Shown here piece by piece: positions 8,944 to 17,293 of a stretch of 34,851 bases of DNA (positions are counted from its first letter, which is position 1; every line of letters starts with the position of its first letter). Both the position numbers and the translations under genes were made by a program. The notes under the pieces were generated by a model. That model had not been told where the DNA came from. It saw only the letters and a program-made list of their open reading frames with translations, and made no database searches. Source of the DNA: Cyanocohniella sp. LLY (GTDB lineage: Bacteria > Cyanobacteriota > Cyanobacteriia > Cyanobacteriales > Nostocaceae); NCBI GenBank assembly GCA_022241785.1, contig JAKOMP010000042.1:1-34851 (forward strand), written 5' to 3'.

Positions 8944-10155
8944 ATGGATACAAAAGCTTTTAAACGATCGCTCCAACATTCAGAAAATTACAATCGTAAG
9001 GGATTTGGTCATCAAGCTGAAGTCACTACCCAGTTGCAATCTGAGTATCAAAGTAATTTGATTCAAGAAATCCGCGATCGCAACTACATATTAGAACGAG
9101 GTGATGTTACTATCCGGTTAGCTCAAGCCTTTGGTTTTTGCTGGGGTGTGGAACGTGCTGTAGCAATGGCTTACGAAACCCGTCAGCATTTCCCCACAGA
9201 ACGCATCTGGATTACCAACGAAATTATTCACAATCCCTCTGTGAATCAGCGAATGCAGGAAATGAACATCGGCTTTATTCCTATGGAAGCAGGGAAAAAA
9301 GATTTTGCAGTAGTCTCATCGGGGGATGTGGTGATATTACCGGCTTTTGGTGCCAGCGTTCAAGAAATGCAAATTCTCCATGAGCAAGGTTGCAAAATTG
9401 TCGATACCACTTGTCCTTGGGTCTCTAAAGTTTGGAATACGGTGGAAAAGCACAAAAAAGTTGCTTACACTTCAATTATTCACGGTAAATATAAGCACGA
9501 AGAAACAGTTGCTACCAGTTCTTTTGCTGGCAAATATCTGATTGTACTGAATTTACAGGAAGCTCAGTATGTTGTCGATTATATTCTCAATGGTGGTAAC
9601 CGAGAAGAATTTCTGCAAAAATTCGCTAAAGCTTGTTCAGCCGGATTTGACCCTGACCAAGACTTAGAAAGAGTGGGGATTGCTAACCAAACCACAATGC
9701 TCAAAGACGAAACTGAGAAAATTGGTAAGCTGTTTGAGCGGACTATGATGCAGAAGTATGGCACAACTGAGTTAAATCAGCATTTCCAAAGCTTTAATAC
9801 CATCTGTGACGCTACCCAAGAACGGCAAGATGCCATGCTGGAGTTAGTCCAACAGAATTTAGACTTTATGTTGGTGATTGGTGGATTTAATTCATCGAAT
9901 ACGGCTCAATTACAACAAATCGCGGCTGAAAGAGGAATTCCTTCTTATCACATTGATTGTGTGGAGCGGATTCAATCAGCAACGGCTATTGAACACCGAC
10001 AATTAAATGGCGAGTTAGCGATCGCCCAAAACTGGTTACCCGATGGCAAAATTGTTGTAGGAGTAACTTCCGGTGCTTCTACCCCAGATAAGGTAGTCGA
10101 AGATGTGATGGAAAAGATTTTTGCATTAAAGACAATGGTGGTAGGACTTAAATAA
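8944..10155 (+). CDS. ispH: 4-hydroxy-3-methylbut-2-enyl diphosphate reductase IspH
   Basis: IspH carries out the last step of the MEP pathway, reducing HMBPP to IPP and DMAPP with a [4Fe-4S] cluster and ferredoxin-type electrons. The three cluster cysteines are C66 ([10 protein letters not shown]), C157 ([11 protein letters not shown]) and C288 ([12 protein letters not shown]). Substrate-binding histidines occur at H96 (EIIHNPSVN) and H180 ([10 protein letters not shown]), and the C-terminal [10 protein letters not shown] is present. The 403-residue length and the roughly 55-residue N-terminal extension are those of the cyanobacterial/plant form, which is longer than the E. coli enzyme. Confidence 0.96.
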   Translation: MDTKAFKRSLQHSENYNRKGFGHQAEVTTQLQSEYQSNLIQEIRDRNYILERGDVTIRLAQAFGFCWGVERAVAMAYETRQHFPTERIWITNEIIHNPSVNQRMQEMNIGFIPMEAGKKDFAVVSSGDVVILPAFGASVQEMQILHEQGCKIVDTTCPWVSKVWNTVEKHKKVAYTSIIHGKYKHEETVATSSFAGKYLIVLNLQEAQYVVDYILNGGNREEFLQKFAKACSAGFDPDQDLERVGIANQTTMLKDETEKIGKLFERTMMQKYGTTELNQHFQSFNTICDATQERQDAMLELVQQNLDFMLVIGGFNSSNTAQLQQIAAERGIPSYHIDCVERIQSATAIEHRQLNGELAIAQNWLPDGKIVVGVTSGASTPDKVVEDVMEKIFALKTMVVGLK

Positions 10156-10177
10156 TCACTCTGGTGGTGATTCCAGT

Positions 10178-10210
10178 AAAAACCCCTGGTTTAACGAATA
10201 AATCAGGGGT
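10178..10210 (-). terminator. terminator of the secreted-protein gene
   Basis: On the minus strand, a 7-bp perfect stem ACCCCTG/CAGGGGT with a 15-base loop is followed by TTTTT. It lies immediately after the TGA stop at 10214. It also sits just past the convergent ispH stop (10155) and may affect that transcript, but there is no T-run on the plus strand. Confidence 0.7.
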
Positions 10211-10213
10211 AAT

Positions 10214-10957
10214 TCAATTGCAATTAACTGCTGAAGATGAAGTTACCTTGGTTAAATCACCAGAAAACACGGTGGTGTACTTAAAGGGTGATGAACCAGC
10301 ACAATTCATAATATTTTTATCAGGACGACGGGGAGACCACCACGCATCGCCTTTGACAGTCAAATTGCTGCCATTCCACGACAAGTTTTTCACTTCTAAA
10401 GAGTTAGTTCTACCATCACTGGGTCTTTTAGCGGATAAAAATGTGGCATGGTAAATATTGCCATTGGCGGGATTAATGCGGGCAATAACTGCTATTTTGG
10501 CACCGCCACCATTGCCATAACCCGATAGCCAACTATTTTTAGCAAAGCGTCGAAAATCATTACCACTCTGGGTACCAGTGGTTGAAAAAACCCCATACAA
10601 AGCATTTCCCCCATTCCATAGCAAACCGTAACCTCTGCTATCGTCATTCGTGGTTTCGTAATCACTACGACACCATGTCTTGAAACCATTATCGAAACGG
10701 ATGATGCGGGGGTCTTGGTTTTTAGATGATATTTGCTGATATCCAATGTAGATAGTTGTGGGGCCAAAAGTTACCTTGGGGCCATTTTTAGCTTTGATTT
10801 TAGCCTCACTATCATTGCAAGTAAAAGTTACACTTTTACCGATAGACGACTGTACACTGCTTTGGGCCAAAACTTGAGAGATTACTAGATCAGATCCTGA
10901 AACTACGGTTAAGAGTAAGAACGCCAGGTACTTCGGCAAGTTTTGGGTTTTAATCAT
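10214..10957 (-). CDS. secreted protein of unknown function, four conserved-looking cysteines
   Basis: I do not recognise a named family. The 247-residue product has a signal peptide (hydrophobic core at about residues 10-24, likely cleavage after QVLAQ near residue 32). The mature domain is rich in Gly, Asn, Ser and aromatic residues. It has four cysteines (in FTCNDSE, KTWCRSDYE, IMNCAGSS and the C-terminal AVNCN), an even number consistent with two disulfides. Repeated Trp/Asn-Gly motifs (LLWNGGNALYG, LSWNGSNLTV, DAWWSPRRPD) suggest a beta-rich extracellular domain. The ATG at 10957 follows GGAG at a suitable distance. It is monocistronic with its own terminator. Confidence 0.65.
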   Translation of the reverse strand: MIKTQNLPKYLAFLLLTVVSGSDLVISQVLAQSSVQSSIGKSVTFTCNDSEAKIKAKNGPKVTFGPTTIYIGYQQISSKNQDPRIIRFDNGFKTWCRSDYETTNDDSRGYGLLWNGGNALYGVFSTTGTQSGNDFRRFAKNSWLSGYGNGGGAKIAVIARINPANGNIYHATFLSAKRPSDGRTNSLEVKNLSWNGSNLTVKGDAWWSPRRPDKNIMNCAGSSPFKYTTVFSGDLTKVTSSSAVNCN

Positions 10958-11281
10958 TAGCTCCGGAGTGTTAAAAATGTGTAAAACGACACCTTAACAC
11001 AATTTTTACATTGGGCCAATTTTTAGTCTAAGTTCTTAGGTGCTTTTCCTATTAAACATTTTAATGAGTTGGTTCTTCGTCAAGTAATTAGCACCAGTAT
11101 GTATTTACACTATATATACTAGTGCTAATTAATAAATAAATTGCTTAAGTGATTAACTTAATAGAAAAATACACTTTGGTAGTTCCAGAACTACAATTAA
11201 CCCTCATTGACTGCATATATAAAGAACAGATGAACAAGGTATGAAGTGTGAGTATTTTTACTCTCCACTTTTTTGGACTCA
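10958..11281. other. intergenic region with a long AT-rich palindrome
   Basis: This 324-bp gap holds the promoter of the secreted-protein gene and the 3' end of the kinase transcript. The outstanding object is an inverted repeat at 11085-11131, listed separately. No ORF or RNA gene is supported. Confidence 0.5.
11085..11131. repeat. long AT-rich inverted repeat
   Basis: The arms TAATTAGCACCAGTAT and ATACTAGTGCTAATTA pair over about 16-18 bases with one or two mismatches around a loop of about 10 bases. No T-run follows on either strand, so it is not a classical terminator. It may be a protein-binding palindrome, a processing hairpin or a small repeat of which only one copy lies in this window. 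Confidence 0.6.
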
Positions 11282-11806
11282 CTACGCTAGCTCACCAGTT
11301 CTCTTAAATTGTTTAATCATTGACTCGCAAATGTTTTCGGTAATTTCCTGCTTTTTACCGTTAAATTGCTCAAATATGCAGAGATGAGACAAATAACCAA
11401 ATTCATCATCGCGCTCTTGATATTGTTGAATCCAATTTTGCAGAAACTCAAAAGTTTGTGCTTGCTCTGCGGCTGATTTAAATTTTTGCGGTTCCCAAGG
11501 ACGATTACGATTATTTTCCAGACACTGATCAATACTGGGATTGAGAAAGTAGATTTCAGTGGCGAACTCTAGAGCAGTCTGGATGAGCGTACTGTAGCAA
11601 CCTTCAATGACCCAAGAAGGATGATTGTCTATAAAATCTCGTAAATCCTTGACTGAATTTTCGTGAGGACGCCTTATGGCAATTTGATTAGCTTCCCAGA
11701 CAATGGTATCCAGGTCGAGAACTGGAATTCCTAAATTTTCACTAAGCCTTTTAGCAAGTGTGCTTTTCCCGGAACTAGAATTACCAAAGATTAAAATTCG
11801 ATCCAT
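11282..11806 (-). CDS. small P-loop nucleotide kinase-like protein
   Basis: The 174-residue protein opens with a Walker A loop, GNSSSGKST (residues 8-16), followed by 'LAKRLSENLGIPVLDLDTIVWE'. This is the pattern of the adenylate/shikimate kinase-related group annotated as 'adenylate kinase and related kinases' or topology-modulation proteins. The WVIEGCYS segment (about residues 65-72) matches the second conserved block. The substrate is not predictable. It begins 2 bases after the stop of the upstream FHA gene on the same strand, so the two are almost certainly co-transcribed and may be translationally coupled. Confidence 0.75.
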   Translation of the reverse strand: MDRILIFGNSSSGKSTLAKRLSENLGIPVLDLDTIVWEANQIAIRRPHENSVKDLRDFIDNHPSWVIEGCYSTLIQTALEFATEIYFLNPSIDQCLENNRNRPWEPQKFKSAAEQAQTFEFLQNWIQQYQERDDEFGYLSHLCIFEQFNGKKQEITENICESMIKQFKRTGELA

Positions 11807-11808
11807 TA

Positions 11809-12582
11809 CTATTTTTTGATGACACCTTTAAGCGATCGCCAACTATACCCTAAGATTTGTCCAGTAGTCAAAAGCTGATATCCCGCAAATAATAAGACAG
11901 ATGAACTTAGCAGTATTAATAGATTGGTTGAGGCAAAAATATTACCTGTAAAAATAATTACTGCAATGCCAAATGCGATTAAGATCCATCCTAAGTTGCG
12001 GTTGATCCGTTTTTGGCAAAGGACAAAAATTCCTGCACCACATAGCAGGATACCTGGAATGCGGAAAAACATACCAACTTGAATATTTGCAGTTAAAATT
12101 ATAATTCCCGTACCAATCAATACTAACCCCAAGAATTTACTTGTGGTATCTACTGAAGTTACTTTGCTGTTTTCAAAGGCTTGATGCTGAATAGAAGTAG
12201 TAACTATAGAGGATTGAATGTGTAGTTTATTTTGAAAAACAAATGTAACTTTAGCACCTTGTCCCAGGTCTATTTTATCACCTAAGTTAAGTTGATAAGG
12301 CGTTTTTGGCTCTAACCTAATGTCGTTAATAAATGTGCCATTAGCACTACCTAAGTCTTCTATAAAGTAATTACCACCTTCTACGCGCACCTGGGCATGA
12401 AGGCGAGAAACTACATCAGCATCTGGCAATGTAGAAACATCTATATCCGGTAAACCTTGCTCATGGGGTTTACCAATTAACATCACCCCCAGATGCGATG
12501 GTAAATCAAAACTCGTATTAGTTTGGATATGAAAAAACTCTAAACTCAGCCCTGTGTTGTTATACATGTTCATGTTTTGCAT
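11809..12582 (-). CDS. FHA-domain membrane protein
   Basis: An FHA phosphopeptide-binding domain lies at about residues 40-125 (numbered from a TTG at 12609). The key residues are present: G46, the S68-R-L-H71 turn and S88-A-N-G-T-F-I. The C-terminal half has four hydrophobic segments (about 160-178, 184-199, 207-222 and 228-247), making it an integral membrane protein with a cytoplasmic FHA head. FHA domains read phosphothreonine, so a Ser/Thr kinase partner is expected but none is nearby. The TTG start has no ribosome site, and ATGs at 12582, 12573 and 12567 compete; I use 12582. It is followed at 2 bases by the P-loop kinase gene. Confidence 0.75.
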   Translation of the reverse strand: MQNMNMYNNTGLSLEFFHIQTNTSFDLPSHLGVMLIGKPHEQGLPDIDVSTLPDADVVSRLHAQVRVEGGNYFIEDLGSANGTFINDIRLEPKTPYQLNLGDKIDLGQGAKVTFVFQNKLHIQSSIVTTSIQHQAFENSKVTSVDTTSKFLGLVLIGTGIIILTANIQVGMFFRIPGILLCGAGIFVLCQKRINRNLGWILIAFGIAVIIFTGNIFASTNLLILLSSSVLLFAGYQLLTTGQILGYSWRSLKGVIKK

Positions 12583-12706
12583 GGCTTGTTTTTGGGAGCA
12601 ATTTCGCAATTTATCTAGATTTTGCTGGATCTAGACAATATTTGGGTTATCCAGACTTGAATTTTACGCGATCGCAGCTTACTAATATTTATTTTAGTTG
12701 CCAATT

Positions 12707-13081
12707 TTACACACTATCAAATTTTAAGGGAATTTTAATCCAAAACTCTGTACCTTTGCCTAGTTCTGATATACATTTCAAGCTACCACCATGTTTTTCG
12801 ACAATAATTTGATAGCTAATTGACAGTCCTAATCCTGTACCCCTACCTACGGGCTTGGTGGTAAAAAATGGATCAAATAATCTGGCTATCACTTCTTCTG
12901 TCATACCGATACCATTGTCAGCGATCCGAATTGAGGCATAATTTCCCTCTAAAAGTTCGGTGCAAATCCAAATCTGCGGTTTCTCTGTTGTTTTGTTATG
13001 GACGGCTGCAAAATGCCCACTAACCACTGATTCTTCTAACTGGCAGAGAGAAGAGGTTTTGATCGGGGTTTTTAAAATCAT
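12707..13081 (-). pseudogene. C-terminal remnant of a sensor histidine kinase
   Basis: Only the second half of a HATPase_c domain remains. It has a G1 box ADNGIGM, F-box LFDPFFTTKPVG, G2 box GRGTGLGLSIS and the final 'GKGTEFWIKIPL'. The phospho-accepting His helix, the N-box and any sensor domain are missing. The first 45 residues look like remnants of the region between the N and G1 boxes, joined to unrelated sequence. The AT-rich 234 bp upstream contains no matching coding sequence. A complete enzyme would be several hundred residues, while this frame is 124. A functional stand-alone ATPase is unlikely without the N-box. Confidence 0.7.
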
Positions 13082-13315
13082 TTGAACTCACATTGAATAA
13101 ATCAGCCTAAACTTTAATTCATACTCTAATGAATATATATTTCCCTTCGGAAAAACAAAATCATCGCTGATTTAGCTAATTTTAATATAAGAAGTATTAA
13201 GCAAAATTTTGGTACGCAAAATTTGACTATATTTTTCTCATATAGATTAAGTAATTACTCAATATAGGTAACATTTATCAAATTTTTATTAATGACTATA
13301 TTTAAGTATAAATAA

Positions 13316-14491
13316 TTAAGCAATACTACCCCTTTTTCTAGCTTCTTTGTAAGAAGTTCCCACATTTCTCAAACCTGCTTTAATCATTTGTCGTTCTAAA
13401 AGGGCGAAGAAACGAGATCTATCGCCACCTCTGACTACTGCCTGATTATGCGCCTCGGCGATCGCAACGGGGTAACCATAACCTTTTTGCACCTGTGCCA
13501 ACATTAATCCCAGTGCTTGGTCAAGCATAGATGTATTATCTGCTACCCAAAATGGAATTTCTATGCGGGCAATTTCCGTACCCACGTGGACATAGCAGAA
13601 GTAAATAGTTTGGTCTGCGTAAAGTTCCAAAATCCGGTTATTACTGCGCCATAGAGGGCCGCGTTGTCCTGGTTGCAGTTGGGTTCCCCACAGGGCTGTA
13701 TCTCGCAACGGTTCAAAAATTTTACAAGGGACTTTTTCTAACTGGTTTGGGCAATGAGTTAGACAGTCGGGGGCGGGATGGGGACAAGCTAACAACCTTA
13801 AGAAGTTCATGCCTTCGATATTACGAGAGGCGCTAAGATATCCCATTAAGGGAATTTGAGCATCACGCATCTGCTGCCACGCTTCCAGGATAGGGGGTAA
13901 AATGCGATCGCGGGCATCAGTGGGTAATTGTTCTAAAAACCAGTAAATTAAGGAACCATCAACCATTGCTAAAGCTGGGGCTGCTGTTTTTGCTGTACAA
14001 GCCAATTCTGCCAACACCGTGGTTTCAGAAGCGGTACGGCAATAACTCATCCAGTCCTCAGTTCTAATTCCCCACTGGCGAGATACATATAAATCTTCCG
14101 GGCGATAAAAGACTTCTGGCAAACTATCTAGTAATGGTTGCAGATTTTGTCCGTAGTGTAAGACGACTCTACCGATATTCAAAAGATAGCAGTATGCAAT
14201 TTCGTGATGGTTGGGGGCAATTTGGGAACCATCTGTAGCGATGACAGTATGTACTTTGGGAGGAACAGGGATATCAATGCAGGTTTCTAGCGGCTCAATC
14301 GGTGTAGCATTAGCAAAGAGGATGCGATCGCGCCATTTCTCCTGACGGTCAATTAAATCTTGTTGAGATACGAAAGCATTTTTTAGGTGTTTTTGCGCCA
14401 ATTCTAAACGCTGGCGACTAGCAGCAGCTTCTGTGGTCAGATGCTGACTTAAACCCTGCATTTGCCGCGCCAATTTTGTTAAATCAAGCAT
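13316..14491 (-). CDS. NurA-domain nuclease-like protein
   Basis: The protein is about 390 residues. Two acidic motifs characteristic of the NurA 5'-3' nuclease fold are visible: 'VIATDGSQIAPN' (about residues 92-103) and 'LAMVDGSLIYWF' (about 180-191), each with Asp-Gly-Ser. A C-terminal block 'YPVAIAEAHNQAVVRGGDR' follows. An N-terminal helical stretch (residues 10-60) resembles a coiled coil. In archaea NurA works with the HerA helicase in end resection; no HerA gene is in this window. The TTG at 14512 is the longest start, but the ATG at 14491 (MLDLTKLARQMQG) is more typical and is used here. Confidence 0.75.
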   Translation of the reverse strand: MLDLTKLARQMQGLSQHLTTEAAASRQRLELAQKHLKNAFVSQQDLIDRQEKWRDRILFANATPIEPLETCIDIPVPPKVHTVIATDGSQIAPNHHEIAYCYLLNIGRVVLHYGQNLQPLLDSLPEVFYRPEDLYVSRQWGIRTEDWMSYCRTASETTVLAELACTAKTAAPALAMVDGSLIYWFLEQLPTDARDRILPPILEAWQQMRDAQIPLMGYLSASRNIEGMNFLRLLACPHPAPDCLTHCPNQLEKVPCKIFEPLRDTALWGTQLQPGQRGPLWRSNNRILELYADQTIYFCYVHVGTEIARIEIPFWVADNTSMLDQALGLMLAQVQKGYGYPVAIAEAHNQAVVRGGDRSRFFALLERQMIKAGLRNVGTSYKEARKRGSIA

Positions 14492-14520
14492 ATGATATCT
14501 CGTTGCACTCAAAGATCAGT

Positions 14521-14596
14521 AGGGAGTGGGGAGTTGGCTTGCCGTGAGCGTAGCCGTTAGCGTAGCTTCCCAAAGGGTACGGGAGTAGGGAGTGGG
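14521..14596 (+). repeat. Nostoc palindromic repeat flanked by GGGAGT heptamers (intergenic copy)
   Basis: The core GGCTTGCCGTGAGCGTAGCC, then GTAGCTTCCCAAAGGG, is bounded on both sides by AGGGAGTGGGGAGT-type short tandem repeats. The reverse complement of 18107-18193, inside the ABC ATPase gene, matches it with only a few substitutions. It lies directly upstream of the NurA-like gene. Confidence 0.85.
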
Positions 14597-14682
14597 ATGT
14601 TTGTTGAACGCAACTTAATTGCCGTTAAGTTTAGATGACAGTAATTTTCTCACTCAACCTTAATGAACTAGCTAATATAATC

Positions 14683-14774
14683 AGGACTTACGTAACCCTA
14701 ACGTATTTCCGTCATTGCGACCCAGGGTAAGAGCATCTCAAAGCCTTGATTTTCGTGGCGAGTGCGTAAATCCT
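14683..14774 (-). mobile_element. 92-bp MITE-like element, copy B
   Basis: This is an inverted copy of the element in the mnmA 3' end (2446-2537), with ends AGGACTTACG and CGTAAATCCT and the same length. It sits 5 bases beyond the TAA stop of the HAD hydrolase gene. It has therefore also landed at a gene's 3' end, but without altering the protein. Confidence 0.8.
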
Positions 14775-14779
14775 AATAA

Positions 14780-15565
14780 TTACAGACACCCAGAGAAATC
14801 TTTAGCAAACTGAGACAGAGATAATACTTGAATTCGCGGATCATCTTGGGCTGCCTTTCTTTCTGTGTGGGTATTATAGCCCCAGTCTGCCAAGAAGAGT
14901 TTCACATCATCGAGGTCTGTTTGCTGTTGGACTAAATGCAAGGTCTTGAGTCTGTCTTCTATGAACCATACATTAACTGGCTTTTTTTCTGCCGCCTGGA
15001 TTAATTCGCGCAGAATTTCGTATTTGGGACGCTTGACTTCTTTGCCAAAAATAGATGTTGGTGGGAGATTTAACCCTTCTCTATGCAACAATTGCTGGAC
15101 AAAGCGACCTTCTTTGGTGGTGATAATGTACAACTTGACTTCACTAGCCAGGGTCACTCTAATTTTTTCGATGACCCCTGGATAAAATCGATGCAGACTT
15201 AGCCAACCATTTAAATCTGTAGTAATCCATTCATCCCGCAGATTATCGAGTTTTGCACCGACTTCTTTTGCCAGCAAATTATGGTCTAACAAAATTTGGG
15301 GGGTTATATTTACCCATTCCCGCAGGATTTTTTCCTCAGGAATTTCATCGACCAAAGCCTTGATTAAAACTGGCATTTCCCAACCTGTTTCAATCACAGG
15401 TCTGAGACGATAAAATCTCAAAGCTAAATCATCAGGTGGTGTATTGTTCGCAGGCGACCAAATTTGACAATATGTGCGCCACGCCACTTCAAAATATTCA
15501 ATTAGTCCATCGCAAATTACTCCATCAAAGTCTAGGGCTAAAATTGTGGGACTACTGGTGGTCAT
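14780..15565 (-). CDS. HAD-superfamily hydrolase
   Basis: The 261-residue cytoplasmic phosphatase-like protein has HAD motif I LDFDGVICDG (residues 11-20; nucleophile D12, acid/base D14). Motif II is 'LYIITTKEGR', the motif III lysine is in 'FGKEVKRPKYE', and motif IV is 'WFIEDRLKTL'. The alpha-helical cap insertion spans about residues 25-130. The layout resembles phosphoglycolate phosphatase-type enzymes, but the substrate is not determined. The stop codon lies 5 bases from a MITE-like repeat. It reads in the same direction as the NurA-like gene but is separated from it by about 270 bp of repeats. Confidence 0.8.
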   Translation of the reverse strand: MTTSSPTILALDFDGVICDGLIEYFEVAWRTYCQIWSPANNTPPDDLALRFYRLRPVIETGWEMPVLIKALVDEIPEEKILREWVNITPQILLDHNLLAKEVGAKLDNLRDEWITTDLNGWLSLHRFYPGVIEKIRVTLASEVKLYIITTKEGRFVQQLLHREGLNLPPTSIFGKEVKRPKYEILRELIQAAEKKPVNVWFIEDRLKTLHLVQQQTDLDDVKLFLADWGYNTHTERKAAQDDPRIQVLSLSQFAKDFSGCL

Positions 15566-16003
15566 CGTCTTGAGGAATAAACTGCTGTTGTCAGATTAGC
15601 TGACAAATCCTAATTATGGAGTGATTTTTGTGAGGATTTCATAATTTATCATGACGATGGCAGTCGACGTTGGCAGAAGCGGCGTTAGTGTCTTTATCTT
15701 AAATATTGCACCTAGTACCGAAAGACGGAAGTTAAGAGTCATACTAACGGTATAGTTTTCGCCAGAGTAATGCCCCAAAATGTAGATTTTTGTGCGTGAT
15801 AAACATTTTTTTAAACACTATATTAGTATGCTTTTTGAAATTAGAGAATCATTCAATATAGTTACTATATTTTGTAACCATAACTACCAAATATAACTTT
15901 AATTTCCAACCATAGAAAGTTTTATTGACACTAAAGGTAGAGGTTGATTGTATTAGCTTTACCTAGAATCGATATAACCGTAAATATTTATTTAGCAGCT
16001 TTT
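15566..16003. other. intergenic region between divergent HAD and orphan genes
   Basis: About 380-440 bp, depending on the start chosen for the right-hand gene. AT content rises from about 15780. It should hold both divergent promoters; I see no clear -35/-10 pair, RNA gene or repeat. Confidence 0.4.
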
Positions 16004-16936
16004 ATGTCAAATCATATAGTTAAAAATCATGAGGTCTCTGAAGACCACAGTGATCAAACTTCAACTATAGAATTAGAATTTGCTGTGTTTATTAGTAAGT
16101 TCAAGACAGGAATTTGGCTAGTTGGTATTCCATCTTGGATTTTTGGAATAACCGATAGAAGTGTAGATGCATTGGCTGATGGTTATTTATCTGGTGGAGA
16201 AATCTTTCAGCTTTTTACAACATCTCTGTTTTTTTTAAGTTGGTTGTATTTGAAACCCGAAACTACAGTCAATAATCTCGACGAGAACCAATATCTAGGC
16301 TGCTTATGTCCAAACCAAGCGAATAAGTTTGCTTTAAAAAGGCGACATATGATTAGCCAGGAGTATATTTTACCTTTTCCCTATCTATGCCAAATTTATC
16401 ATCTACTAAACTTAAAACATTTAGAAACTGTTCATGGTTTAAGCTTAAATAATCTAAAAATATTAAATATTAGCCATTTTCAGCCAACAAGTATTGGGGG
16501 AATCATCAAGTTTCAAACAGTTTTAGATTCTCCAGTCAATCCTCTGAGAATTTGGCGACAACCAATTGTTGAGGTAGATTTAATATTACATACTCCTTAT
16601 ACTATTGAACTGAGTATTCCGGTTTATAATGGCAAAAGAATAGTTGTGATATTTCAAGCCTTCCCCTTAACAGAGAAGGAGCATCAATTATTTATAGATA
16701 TTTACAGTGATCTAGATTGGCCTAAGCCATTATTGCAAATACTTTTACATTTTGCTTCTTGTTTGACACTTTTTGAAGATTTACCCTATCTACGCAACTT
16801 GACTGAAGTAAATATTGAGCGTTTATTTAAATTAAGTAAATTTTCTAATAATGCTAATACTTTACTCTTTAAAAGATTTGTAGAGTTATATGGGACAAGT
16901 GGTGGAACAACAAAATTAATTGAAGGAAATCATTAA
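16004..16936 (+). CDS. orphan membrane-associated protein of unknown function
   Basis: I do not recognise this protein. From the ATG at 16004 it has 310 residues. There are two hydrophobic segments near the N-terminus, GIWLVGIPSWIFGI (about residues 37-50) and IFQLFTTSLFFLSWLYL (about 68-84). A largely soluble domain follows, with beta-rich stretches (IVEVDLILHTPYTIELSIPV) and a helical end. Codon use is AT-rich compared with the neighbouring genes. A TTG at 15944 extends the frame by 20 residues, but it is not preceded at a suitable distance by a ribosome site. The gene is isolated and followed within 4 bases by a hairpin-rich mobile repeat, consistent with an accessory gene. Confidence 0.6.
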   Translation: MSNHIVKNHEVSEDHSDQTSTIELEFAVFISKFKTGIWLVGIPSWIFGITDRSVDALADGYLSGGEIFQLFTTSLFFLSWLYLKPETTVNNLDENQYLGCLCPNQANKFALKRRHMISQEYILPFPYLCQIYHLLNLKHLETVHGLSLNNLKILNISHFQPTSIGGIIKFQTVLDSPVNPLRIWRQPIVEVDLILHTPYTIELSIPVYNGKRIVVIFQAFPLTEKEHQLFIDIYSDLDWPKPLLQILLHFASCLTLFEDLPYLRNLTEVNIERLFKLSKFSNNANTLLFKRFVELYGTSGGTTKLIEGNH

Positions 16937-16939
16937 TAT

Positions 16940-17212
16940 TAAGTAAGTCGGCGAGAAAAAATCAAACTATGTTAAGCAATGTAAAATAATTAAAATTCAT
17001 TTCGTAGTAAGGGCTGAAGCCCTTATTTGAGGACTAAAGTCCTCACCCTACGGGTAATGCCTCCGGATGCCGCAGGCTGTACGTTAGTCGCTCATGGGGG
17101 AAACCCCCCGCCGTTCGCCTTTGGCGTCTCCCCTTGGGAGAAGGATGCCCGAAGGGCTGTAGACCGCGCTAACTCACTACAAACCTTTAATTATTTACGC
17201 CGTCCTACTTAG
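16940..17212 (+). mobile_element. multi-hairpin element, copy 2, with terminal inverted repeats
   Basis: The left end TAAGTAAGTCGGCG (16940-16953) and the right end, read inward from 17211 as TAAGTAGGACGGCG, match at 12 of 14 positions. The element is therefore MITE-like and about 272 bp long. It contains the same chain of short palindromes as copy 1 (1089-1309), plus a 27-base insertion at about 17114-17140 made of two hairpins (CGCCTTTGGCG and CTCCCCTTGGGAG). The first hairpin loop reads GA instead of TC, its reverse complement. No transposase is encoded. A 61-codon frame inside it is not a credible gene. Confidence 0.85.
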
Positions 17213-17293
17213 AGGCTAGAGTTTAGAGTTTAGAGAAAAATTCACTTTATTTCCCTCATCCTCCTTATTTCTAATATTTGTTGGTTACTAAAT

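Noticed and set aside
10164-10454. Plus-strand frame following ispH
   Set aside because: It is antisense to the 3' end of the secreted-protein gene, which has a signal peptide and its own terminator. No family features are seen in the plus frame.
17027-17212. 61-codon frame inside the hairpin-rich element
   Set aside because: It is entirely repeat sequence; the 27-base module is in frame only by length. No ribosome site or family match.
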